From: Fulvia fulva
Taxonomy: Eukaryota; Ascomycota; Dothideomycetes; Mycosphaerellales; Mycosphaerellaceae
Direction: 5' to 3'
NCBI RefSeq assembly: GCF_020509005.1
Contig: NC_063012.1
Location: 10,044,001-10,108,000, forward strand
Length of the DNA: 64,000 bases
Numbering within the stretch: the first letter of the stretch is position 1; every line of letters begins with the position of its first letter. The translations under genes were made by a program, and so were the position numbers. This document shows positions 22,795 through 31,461 of the stretch, piece by piece. The notes under the pieces are model-generated. The model was not told the DNA's origin, did no database searches, and saw nothing but the letters and a program-made list of their open reading frames with translations.

Positions 22795-23599
22795 AGCACA
22801 GCAGATGGACGCGCTGGGGCGCAAAGGTGCTTCAAGCGGTCTGCTGTGGGTTGGGCAGCCGAGACAATGTGGGCACGATTGTGCGCTGGCAGTTTCGGCG
22901 GAGCAAGCGCGCGGTGGAGCTCTCTTTCCTGGTCGCCTGACCATAAGACGAGCATGACCGCGATGCCGTGAGGTGGCATACTATACTGCGATCTTGCGGC
23001 TCAAATGCGCTTCATGCATGACCCGCCTCACACTCACTGTGCGGTGATGTGGCCAAGCAAGCAGTTCTCTTTCTTCGACTAGCATTGCATGATGAACAAA
23101 TGAGATGACTTTGCGTACCATACCGTATCTGCCTCATTCACTTCTCTTTCCCACCCAAGCTGCAGCATAGACCATATCTCGCGCAGTGCATTGAGACATT
23201 TTGAGTTGAGTGGCACGCACGTGGACCTGTTCCTGAGCTGGCTTGGCGTGGAAGCCGAAGCTGCATCACTTCGCCTTCTGCTGCGCCAGCATCCATGTTT
23301 GCCCTGTCCGGCTGCCCATTGACTCAGGCGTCAACATTTCGCCGTAGAAGTTCCCTCCCTCTCAGCCTCACCTCATCTTGTGCTTCTTGCGGTGTTGCGT
23401 TGTACATATCACCACCGAGTCTTTGCATTGTTCCAGCGCTGGCGTCTTCCCATAGCCCGGCCCGCCAACCTCAGCACACCGGACCGTCCGCAGACCGGAG
23501 ACTGCTCACATGCTCAACTACTGTTTTTGAGCATAATATAACGACTGACCTTGACCACACGAACCACCCGTACACGGCTGTCCCACACGGCCCATCAAT
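22795..23599. other. Intergenic region and Las17 leader
   Basis: 805 bp between two plus-strand genes. The last few hundred bases are pyrimidine-rich, as is usual for fungal promoters. No other element seen. Confidence 0.4.
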
Positions 23600-25512
23600 A
23601 TGCCTTCAATATTGAACGAAGACGACAAACAGACGGTCAAGCGCACTGTCCCCAAAGCCTCCAACAAGATCCACGCGGTAGCTGTCGCGAAGCTATACAT
23701 TGCCTACCCGAACCGCTCACGATGGAACTACACCGGCCTACAAGGAGCGGCAGTGCTTGCGAACGACCTCGTAGGCAACACTTTCTGGATCAAGCTGGTA
23801 GATGTCTCGCCAGCCAACAGAGGTGTGCTATGGGATCAAGAGATCTACGACACCTTCCAGTACAATCAGGATCGCACCTTCTTCCATACGTTTGAGCTGG
23901 AGGATTGCTTGGCGGGTCTCAGTTTCGCGGATGAAAAAGAGGCCAAGCAGTTCAAGAAGAAGATGGACGAGAGGGAGAAGAATGCACATAAGAATACAAG
24001 GAGCAAGCCCTTTGCCAACGGACCTGCGCAGAATGTGGGTGCGTATGGTGGAGGACAGCAGCAACAACCACAGGAGGCCAGTGGTGGAAAGAAGCATGGT
24101 CTTCTTGGGCGCTTCTCTAGACACAAAGACCCCACACCGCAAGGTCCACCACAGAGCATTATCCCACCGAGAGGTATCGAGATCAACAACTCTCATGCTC
24201 CGAGTCCGACTATGACCCCGCCGAACAGAAGTCGCGCGACCAGTGCGAGCGAAATCGATCTGGCTGATCCTGCGGTGCAAGCTGTGTTGGCGGATCTGCT
24301 GCAGATGGGCATTACAGAAGATCAGATTGAGGAGCATGCTGGTTTTATTAAAAGTTACCTGGAGCAGAACAAAGCTACAGCAGCGGCAGACGCTGAGAAG
24401 AAAGAGCGAGCAGCGAGAGCCCCTCCGCCTCCACCCCCGAACGCTGCGAATTTGAGCCCGCAAAACACTGGAAGTTCAGGAGGAAGAGGCCCACCTCCAG
24501 CTCCACCGCCATCTAGAAGAAAGGCAGGCGGAGCTCCAGCTGTGCAGCGACCTCCAAGTCCTAGTCCAAGCCCACCGAGAGAGCCGTCCCCCCCACGGCC
24601 GAGATTTGCTGTGCCTCCTCCATTTGCAGGAGCTGGCACGAAAGTGGACGATTCACCCAAATTGCCAGGCCGCAATAGAGCTGCGAGCCAGAGCAATCCA
24701 GGCCCCCCACCACCTCCACGAGGTCCACCATTGCCAGCAAAGGAGCCTCTCGACGATGGTCTTACAGGACGGTTTGCTGTTCCTCCTCCATTCGAAGGCA
24801 AACGTGTATCTTCAAACCCAGCTCCACCTCCACCACCCAGAGGCAGTGCTGTACCTCCTCCGCCTCCGAGAGGCAATGCAGTTCCTCCTCCACCGCCCCC
24901 ACGAGACTCGCCAAATCCAAGCTCAGGCTCTTTCTCAACAGATGGACCGCCACCTCCACCGCCTCTCCCTCCCGCATCGTCAAGGCCTGTCCCTCCAGCA
25001 CCTGCAGCTCCTCCGTTGCCATCTTCAGGCGCCCCTCTTCCACCACCACTCCCTCCAACCTCAAATGTCGCCCCACCACCTCCTCCGCCAATGCCCTCGG
25101 CTTCCGGACCTCCGCCCCCACCTCCCATGCCACCACGCGGCGCAGCACCAGGGATTGGCGAGGATACTGCCGCAGCCGCTGCTCCATCAGCTCCACAGCC
25201 CGGCCGAGGTGGTCTTTTGGCTGATATTAGAGGAGGCACAAAACTCAAGAAAGTCAGTGACACCGAGAAGAGGGATCGCAGTGCAGCTGCTGTTCCAGGC
25301 AGTGAAGCTGCAAGTGCGCCGAGTGCCGCTCCTAGTGGCGGGGGCGGCGATGCAGCGCAGGGTGGCCTTGCGGGTGCGCTTGCGAGTGCGTTGGCGGCGA
25401 GGAAGAGTAAGGTTAGTCACAGTGGTAAGTGGATCCTCTCAGCGATGATTCTGGGGAGTGAGAGTGCTAACATTGTGATGCAGATGATGAGAAGGACGAT
25501 GATGACTGGTAG
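23600..25512 (+). CDS. LAS17: WASP homologue, Arp2/3 activator
   Basis: Predicted 617 aa from two exons (23600-25424 and 25484-25512). The WH1 domain is at about residues 18-125 (VAKLYIAYPNRSRWNYTGLQ, TFFHTFELEDCLAGLSFADE). A helical stretch at about 217-255 (DPAVQAVLADLLQMGITEDQ) precedes a long polyproline region at about 275-525 for SH3 and profilin partners. A WH2 motif, GRGGLLADIRGGTKLKKV, lies near residue 534. The second exon is only 29 bp but supplies the acidic end with final tryptophan, DDEKDDDDW, which binds Arp2/3; without splicing the frame would run on into unrelated sequence. The 59-bp intron has branch site GCTAAC. The protein nucleates branched actin at endocytic patches. Confidence 0.95.
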
Positions 25513-25800
25513 AACCAGTATCAAGAGAGATGAGGGACGTAGAGAGAGATGGCATCGAAGTATGTGTGCAGGCACGAAGAGGAATCGTTCAAGAACCACC
25601 ATATGCTCCAAACCCTACTATCCACTATCCATGTTGACGATTCAATCCCACCCTTTATCCCAGCGAACATTCAGCATAACGCGGGAGTGTCTTTGATCTC
25701 AAAATCTCATTTTGCTTGCCCTGGTGACTCTCCCACATCGCTGAACCAAAGACCGATCGGCTGCGTTGATCGACATGTACTGCCAGAGCCTCGTGTTCCC
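25513..25800. other. 3' region of Las17, before the repeat array
   Basis: Convergent intergenic space between Las17 and the Kch1-like gene begins here. No element seen before the first array arm at 25801. Confidence 0.4.
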
Positions 25801-25937
25801 TCGACAACCAGTATTGGCTCAACGGTAAGTTAGTGAAGCCTTCAGTTATGATACGGTTGCAATAGGCCGCCCGAAGGACATTGTCCTTGGCCGCCTTCCT
25901 GTCGATGGACGACGTTGAGGCAGTGCTGGTTGTTTTT
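25801..25937 (+). ncRNA. Candidate Pol III-type RNA, array unit 1
   Basis: The 5' arm CGACAACCAGTATTGGCTCA, followed by ACGG, pairs with the 3' arm CGTTGAGGCAGTGCTGGTTG; five T follow at 25933-25937. TGGCTCAACGG at about 25815-25825 fits the tRNA A-box consensus TRGYNNARNNG at every fixed position. An internal perfect hairpin AAGGAC/GTCCTT lies near 25875-25889. A good B-box is not obvious (GGTTGCAATAG is the nearest). Expression is not shown by sequence alone. Confidence 0.4.
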
Positions 25938-26047
25938 GCTATATACCTGCCTTTTTTGTCCCAAGACATACTCATACTTGCTATCTTCTTTTGCAAAGCC
26001 GGTGTCTTGCTGATGGTGCTATATCTTGCAATGGAGTTGTGGTGTCT

Positions 26048-26201
26048 GTCGACAATCAGCATTGTCTCAATGGTAAGGCGTCGCGATATGAGCAACGCCG
26101 TCAGAAGATACCGAGAGGTTACGCAGACACTGGAGGACCTCCATTGTCCTTCGGTGCGCTGCGGTGTGTTCGGAAACTATTGAGGTAGTGCTGATTGTTT
26201 T
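26048..26201 (+). ncRNA. Candidate Pol III-type RNA, array unit 2
   Basis: The 5' arm TCGACAATCAGCATTGTCTC followed by AATGG pairs with TATTGAGGTAGTGCTGATTG, including G-U pairs. TTTT at 26198-26201. TGTCTCAATGG differs from the A-box consensus at one position. The internal CATTGTCCTT recalls unit 1. Confidence 0.4.
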
Positions 26202-26571
26202 GTCGTTCTCGTTTTTGGATCACAATGGCTACATTTTCATGAGGAGTGAGTCTGTCGTTGTCTTTTGTTCGAGTGAAGATGGTCACAGTCAAGCTATATC
26301 ACACAGTTGTAGTACTCTCTGAGTCTTAATAGTCAGGTGTCATGGGAAGCATATCGCCGTCAAGAGTATTCAAGTGGTATGGAAGCCAATCGAAGACTAT
26401 AGGGGCACTAAGATGGCGTGACCGCCACCGATTGTCGTTGATGCAGTGCTGATTGTGTTGCCTATGCAGGTGTTCACTCTGACACAGAGCGCAAGGAGCA
26501 GGGTGTCTTTTGTCTCCACTGTGTGCAGTGCTGATTGAAGTATAAAGACAGCTTGCTTGGCATTGGTGCTC

Positions 26572-26721
26572 CTCGACAATCGGTACTGCCTCAATGGTAG
26601 GGCGTTGCGGAAAGACATCGCTATCCATTATCCCTGTGTATGCCTGGCCATTCGAGGACAAAAGTAGTCTTGGATGGAATGGACATCGCCAGGAAGCCAT
26701 TAGGATAGTCCTGATTGTTTT
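26572..26721 (+). ncRNA. Candidate Pol III-type RNA, array unit 4
   Basis: The 5' arm CTCGACAATCGGTACTGCCT is followed by CAATGGTAGGGCG; TGCCTCAATGG is one change from an A-box. The 3' arm, near 26695-26717 (CATTAGGATAGTCCTGATTG), is more diverged. TTTT at 26718-26721. Confidence 0.35.
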
Positions 26722-26837
26722 GCCCGCCGCGAGATCCTTTCCTAATTGTCTATGGCAGAGTCTAAGCTGCCGGCTATCTTCCTCTTGGCAGATTGCAGCG
26801 CTTGCCAAGGCATACAAGTAGTCTGAAACTAAGACGC

Positions 26838-26975
26838 TTCGACAGTCAGCGCCATCTCAGTGGTAAGGCGCCGGGATATAGTGACGCTAGATCGCGAGTG
26901 AACCCGTTCAGGTCGATGGTGGGCCGTCCAGGGGGGTTTTCGGTGACATGCTCTTGAGGCAGCACTGATAATTTT
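26838..26975 (+). ncRNA. Candidate Pol III-type RNA, array unit 5
   Basis: The 5' arm TTCGACAGTCAGCGCCATCT is followed by CAGTGGTAAGGCG; the 3' arm near 26952 is CTCTTGAGGCAGCACTGATA. TTTT at 26972-26975. CCGTTCAGGTCG in the middle is weakly B-box-like. The A-box region has two mismatches. Confidence 0.35.
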
Positions 26976-27137
26976 GCTTTCTTTTAAGGGTTCTTTTACA
27001 AAAAGACTTGGTAGTGAGAGGAATAAGATGGCCATGACGTTGCCCCTCATGAGTGCCAAGCATTTCACATGCCTGCAGTCACACCCCAAGCCACGCTACA
27101 CGCGATGAATGTACATGAATTTCACAATCTTCGGTCC

Positions 27138-27301
27138 TATCGACCATCAGCATGGTCTCAATGCTAAGGCGTGCATCCGAGCCGAGAGCCCGATGCCTTC
27201 AATTGGAGCAAACAGATTCCCATGTGCACCAGGTCGATTCAACAACCTGTGCGGTCATGTAAATGTTTGTATCATCATCGAGGCAATGCTGATTGTTTTT
27301 G
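27138..27301 (+). ncRNA. Candidate Pol III-type RNA, array unit 6
   Basis: The 5' arm TATCGACCATCAGCATGGTC is followed by TCAATGCTAAGGCG; the 3' arm is ATCGAGGCAATGCTGATTGT. TTTTT at 27297-27301. AGGTCGATTC in the middle, near 27232, is the best B-box-like sequence in the first locus. Confidence 0.38.
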
Positions 27302-27689
27302 CAATCGGTGTGATCGTACGTTTTGGTCTGATTGGCATAACGTTCAGTAAGTCGATCATTGTCAGCAGGACTGTTGCCGTCGCTCGTGTAAGTACGGCCC
27401 CATAGAATGCCCCGCCTAGTCTTTAGGTAGCCGTCAGCGTTATGGAGATGGTCGAGACAATGCTTGTTGATTTTGCCCTGTTCGGATCCTTTTGCTTTTG
27501 CTTTGGCCTTGTGCATCGTAGTCACCTGCAAAAGCTGTCAACCCATATGTGCAGCTAAGAGACCTCTCTCCTCGACAATCAGCAGTGTGCCAATGGTCAA
27601 GTGGTTGCGGGCTCGCACGGCTACCACACAATCTCTCGGGTTTCTGTTTGATCCTGCTAAGGCCACCTCCTCTACCGGATCTCTCCACT

Positions 27690-27843
27690 CTCGACAACCA
27701 GCAGTGTCTCAACGGCACGGCGCCAGTTCAAATACGAGCTAGCAATTTCGTCCAAGCACAATCCCAGCATTTGATCATAGAATACTGCTGTCTTACTTCG
27801 CTTGGTCTGTGGACATCGCCGTCGAGGCAATGCTGATTGTTTT
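27690..27843 (+). ncRNA. Candidate Pol III-type RNA, array unit 9
   Basis: The 5' arm CTCGACAACCAGCAGTGTCT is followed by CAACGGCACGGCG; the 3' arm is GTCGAGGCAATGCTGATTGT. TTTT at 27840-27843. TGTCTCAACGG is one change from an A-box and AGTTCAAATAC just downstream is B-box-like, though close. A second forward arm at 27571, without its own reverse arm, precedes this unit. Confidence 0.38.
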
Positions 27844-27950
27844 GACCTAGACGACGTATAGTGTTCTTTCTGCCCTCTGAGAGACCTGTGCATCACTTTT
27901 GCCACTCCGGATGCTGTCAGAAGCCATATAATTCCAATAGCTGCAACTGC

Positions 27951-28094
27951 TATCGACGATCAGCTTTGTCTCAATGTCAAGAACGCAGTCCGCTTTAGTT
28001 CCAATGCCGAATGTATCTCAACGTCCCAGGCCGATCGTGGCCTTGGATGTTGTAGATGTTTTGCGCGCGCCATTGAGGCAATGCGGATCGTTTT
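27951..28094 (+). ncRNA. Candidate Pol III-type RNA, array unit 10
   Basis: The 5' arm TATCGACGATCAGCTTTGTC is followed by TCAATGTCAAG; the 3' arm is CATTGAGGCAATGCGGATCG. The two arms share the change to GATC (GACGATC with GGATCG), a compensated difference from the other units. TTTT at 28091-28094, then TTTTG again. Confidence 0.38.
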
Positions 28095-28095
28095 G

Positions 28096-28399
28096 TTTTG
28101 CTCAGTAGACGAACTTGATCAACACTTTTGAGACATTGCGAACATGTTGCATAGAATACGATGAGGAATTGAAAGGGGCTTCATGATACAAATATCCTCT
28201 ATTTGCAATACAAAAGGGTTAGGTATCTATAGACTTATCATACAACCAGGTCGAGTTATATCTTAACCCAGCATGATCTTTTGGCATCGCACAATGCTAC
28301 ATTCAATGCGAATTCAAGCACGCAGCGCCGGCGCGCTCGGGTATCATGTCGTAGCCAATCATCAACATCATCCTACCAGCGCATACAAGCATCATCGCT
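28096..28399. other. 3' region of the Kch1-like gene
   Basis: 304 bp after the repeat array. AT-rich around 28150-28260, as expected for fungal 3' ends and polyadenylation. No gene seen. Confidence 0.4.
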
Positions 28400-30550
28400 T
28401 CAATAAGCCTGCCACTGTCCGTGGCTGCCAGGACCTGCCGTGTTGCTTCGTGGCGGACCTGCATGAGGTGCCTGCGGCCTCTGGATACCTTCGTCTTCAG
28501 AGCTGCCGTAGCCGTCGAGGATGTCGCCCACGCTTGCGCGTTGTGGCTCCACTGGCGTGATTGGCGCGGTGAAGCTCCGCTGTGGAATGCCTTGTGATAC
28601 TTGACCGAAATAGTCACGGGTGCCACTTGCCGGGGCTCCGTGTGTCACTGTGATGTTCCGGTGAGGTCCTTGTGTGGCACTGTGTGCGGATTGGTGGAAG
28701 GCAACGCGGCTATTGTCCTTCGGCGGAGGTGGTGGTGGCAGTGTATGAGATGGTGATTGCAGCATCTCATAGCTGTCCGGTGAAGCAGATTGGTCTTCTG
28801 GTACAGTTGCCGGTGTGTAGGCGCGTGTGAAGCTTTGGTTGGAAGGCTTACGAGGCATAGGCCTGCTGAAAGAGGTCTGACTGTGAAGTGCGCTGAAGGA
28901 GCTTTGGCTCTGTTGAAGTGGAGGTTGACGGTAGCCGTCTGCAGTGTTTGAGCGTGCAGGAGGACCATATGATCGGTATCCGTCCTGGCTCGAAGCGAAA
29001 GTCGAAGATGAATTAGGGTCCTGCTCGTAGAACATGCCAGTGTTGGACCGCACTGGTAGCGGAATGCGTGGTTGTGGTGGTTGCCGAGGATACATCGGGC
29101 CATTATGGGGACCTGGTCCGTATGGGTTGGCGGACACGGGCGGTTGCGCTCGCGAGCCTGGTGGACCGGGTGGAAAGTGTCTGACCTGGCCAGAGCGTAC
29201 AGATCCCATCGAGCTTTGCGACCCCATCGGTCGATGAACGGGTGCGTTGACAGATGCGTATGAGTCTTGTCGCGTGACTGCTGAAGGAGGAAGGGGAACG
29301 TCTTCGGAATCACCAGCATAACCCGCATTGGCCAGAAGGGACGTCTCTGACCTATAGCTGGGCGCCTCTGACCATTGCGAGGCTGCTGTGGGGTTTCGAG
29401 TGGGTATTGGTCGGCGGTAGTTGGTATCATCGATCTGTGGGAAAGTGGGCTGTCGCGACATGTCGGAGTTGTCGGTTGTCGAGTATGGCGGCAGCGTAGC
29501 CATGGTGTTGGAGGTGTTTTGCCTGGCAAGTGGAAACTCGGGCATTGTGTCACCCTTCTTCTCAAGCTCGGGCGAGTCACCAAGGTTCGGAAGGGTAGGC
29601 TGTTTCTTGAGGTATGGCGCCACCGGTGGAGGCATCTCGCCAGTCTTCTGCCTCTTCAGCTCCGCCTTTCGTTCCGCCTTTTGTGTCTTGCGCTCTTCTT
29701 CCTCGATCGCGGCCTTGACCTTGTACTCGACAATCTTCGCCAGTCTTCGATCAATCTTACGCTTGCAGTATACGCTCAGCCGGCCATCTCGGTGTGGGAT
29801 GTAGTGCCACAGGAAGAAGATGTACAGTATGGCGGAGAGGATCAAGCAGATGGCACTGAAGACGTAGATGACAAAGGTGAACAGCATGGTGAAGTAGATG
29901 ATGGCCTCTCGCTTGTCCTTGTTCGCGATCTGCTCGACGTTCCACCAGAATTGGTCAAAGTTGTTCCGTTCATGTGATTCGTTTCCGATGAGTTCGGCTG
30001 TAAGGAGTGCGTAGAGTGTCATGGCGTTGACAGCCTGACGGGGGCCTTCGGCGAGGATGATGCGGACGGGGCTCTTGAAGTTGAAGTAAACGAAGAGGGC
30101 AACATAGTCGGCGCCCTTTTTGCTCTTTGTGAGCTCGGTGAAGACGAGGAAGCGCTTGAAGCCACGCGGTCGCATGCTCTGGATGTTGACGGCCAGAGGA
30201 TCCAGGAAGCTCTCCGCAACGCCCCGTCGTCGAATGACGCGAATGGCTCGGATGAGCTCGTAAAAGAAAAGGGCCCAAGATAGCAGGATACAGACTGCGA
30301 AGATCCACTTGCTGTACTTGAAGTCGAGCTTGGGCTGGACCTGAGAGGTCCATTCGTCAAAGGCCAGCAAGTTGACGGCAGTGTATGTGTCGACGACGTA
30401 GACTGCAACACCGACCATGGCCAGGCACCACAGCCAGACGTAGGCCACGATGGTCCATGCCGAGGTGCAGCGAAAGTCGGACAGTGTGATCAAGTCCCAT
30501 TTCGCCGACTCTTCTGGAGGGCCCGTCTCGCTATCGCTGAAGCAGCCCAT
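28400..30550 (-). CDS. Kch1-family potassium transporter-like membrane protein
   Basis: 716 aa, single exon, ATG at 30550. The N-terminus MGCFSDSETGPPEESAKWDL could be acylated (Gly2, Cys3). Membrane segments are at about residues 30-56 (TIVAYVWLWCLAMVGVAVYV), 84-104 (WIFAVCILLSWALFFYELIR) and about 215-250 (FTMLFTFVIYVFSAICLILS and onward to LWHYIP). Between them is the family-specific block with MRPRGFKRFLVFTELTKSKK and DYVALFVYFNFKSPVRIILA. After a basic charged helix (residues 260-300) the C-terminal ~400 residues are disordered, rich in P, S and Q. The yeast Kch1/Prm6 proteins mediate low-affinity K+ influx linked to calcium signalling in mating; that role here is by family. Divergent from DPH2 with about 900 bp between starts. 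Confidence 0.82.
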   Translation of the reverse strand: MGCFSDSETGPPEESAKWDLITLSDFRCTSAWTIVAYVWLWCLAMVGVAVYVVDTYTAVNLLAFDEWTSQVQPKLDFKYSKWIFAVCILLSWALFFYELIRAIRVIRRRGVAESFLDPLAVNIQSMRPRGFKRFLVFTELTKSKKGADYVALFVYFNFKSPVRIILAEGPRQAVNAMTLYALLTAELIGNESHERNNFDQFWWNVEQIANKDKREAIIYFTMLFTFVIYVFSAICLILSAILYIFFLWHYIPHRDGRLSVYCKRKIDRRLAKIVEYKVKAAIEEEERKTQKAERKAELKRQKTGEMPPPVAPYLKKQPTLPNLGDSPELEKKGDTMPEFPLARQNTSNTMATLPPYSTTDNSDMSRQPTFPQIDDTNYRRPIPTRNPTAASQWSEAPSYRSETSLLANAGYAGDSEDVPLPPSAVTRQDSYASVNAPVHRPMGSQSSMGSVRSGQVRHFPPGPPGSRAQPPVSANPYGPGPHNGPMYPRQPPQPRIPLPVRSNTGMFYEQDPNSSSTFASSQDGYRSYGPPARSNTADGYRQPPLQQSQSSFSALHSQTSFSRPMPRKPSNQSFTRAYTPATVPEDQSASPDSYEMLQSPSHTLPPPPPPKDNSRVAFHQSAHSATQGPHRNITVTHGAPASGTRDYFGQVSQGIPQRSFTAPITPVEPQRASVGDILDGYGSSEDEGIQRPQAPHAGPPRSNTAGPGSHGQWQAY

Positions 30551-31461
30551 GGTGGGTGGTGTAAAGAGTGTGTAGTATGTGCTCTACCTCGTCGCTCGAG
30601 TCCGGCAGGGCGACGTGAGGTGGTGGATGGTCGTGTGGTGGTCGGTAGTGAAGGGGTGAGTTTGGGTGCTGTAGCTCCTGGCTGAGCTGTGCAATGGCAG
30701 TCTGACCTGCAGACTGCGCTGAAGGTGTGCAAGGTGGTCGTTTCCGGTCAAAGATGGTGGTGTAAGGAGCGTGTAGCGTAGCGTAGCGTGGCGTCGTGGT
30801 GTCAGCGGCTGGCGTTGGAATGTGAAGTTCGCATGTCTTTGTTGGCGTTCTGGACCTCTCTCCGCTGCGCAGCACAATGGACAGCGGCGGGCATGCCTCG
30901 GAGCGCGTATACCACTCAATCGGTAGCGGTGTCGAAGTGTGTTGCGTCCAAGGCGACGTCGTCGCGGTAGTTGTAGCCTCTTGGCACCGTCGCACAATGC
31001 TACATCTGGCAGCACCACATTGAGCGGCTATCGTCCTGTCGTGCCTGTTCGCAGTCTTCATCGCCGTCGTCATGAACCGACATGAAACATGGACGCAGAT
31101 GAAACACTCTGTCCGCCAACCAATCATGTCCTGCAAAGTTGGTCCACTCTCCACCACTCCAACGGCCAAGAGTCGATGCTCCTCCATCATCAACGTTCAC
31201 TTCAACAGCAGCGACAGCAGCACCAATGCGTCCTTTCACGTGCTCATCATGTCCGCCCTGAGCTATACATACGCGTTTATCCAGCTCATGGCATTCGAGG
31301 CTACCTGAGGCTTGCCGCAGGAAATGCTCGATTGCAGCTTCCCTGCCATAAATCCCCTCTAGCCATCTGCAATTCTCCACTACAAATTTCATCCTCTCGT
31401 CTCCCGTCACGATACACATTTCCTGAATGACACACTACGGACATACAACTTGCCGGTGAAG
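30551..31461. other. Divergent promoter region (Kch1-like and DPH2)
   Basis: 911 bp between two divergent starts. Short ORFs here, such as 30531-31193 on the minus strand, overlap the Kch1-like start and lack domains. No specific factor site is claimed. Confidence 0.4.

Larger units (their letters stand above)
25801..28095 (+). repeat. Array of a motif alternating with its reverse complement (candidate structured RNA genes)
   Basis: Eight forward arms (consensus TCGACAATCAGCATTGTCTC followed by AATGGTAAGGCG) begin near 25801, 26048, 26572, 26838, 27138, 27571, 27690 and 27951. Reverse arms (consensus TTGAGGCAATGCTGATTGTT) lie near 25911, 26177, 26434, 26524 (partial), 26695, 26952, 27277, 27450, 27820 and 28071. 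Forward-to-reverse spacing is about 110-139 bp and reverse-to-next-forward about 94-160 bp. Sequence between arms differs from unit to unit. Most reverse arms run into TTTT or longer. Two units (reverse arms near 26434 and 27450) have no clear forward arm. The whole array sits between the 3' ends of two convergent genes, and no coding frame spans it. Confidence 0.85.

Noticed and set aside
24355..25263. 302-codon glycine-rich ORF on the minus strand
   Set aside because: It is the exact antisense of the Las17 polyproline region; CCN codons read backward as GGN explain its length and composition.
25655..26817. Minus-strand ORFs of 146 and 163 codons across the array
   Set aside because: Their only repeated content (for example QHCLND-like words) comes from the motif arms read in varying frames, so they are not gene copies.
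25801..28095. Array as nested MITEs, CRISPR array or 5S/tRNA genes
   Set aside because: Interiors are unrelated and no target duplications flank units, so MITEs are unlikely. CRISPR repeats are direct, not alternating, and do not occur in this kind of genome. Units do not match 5S rRNA and do not fold into tRNA arms.
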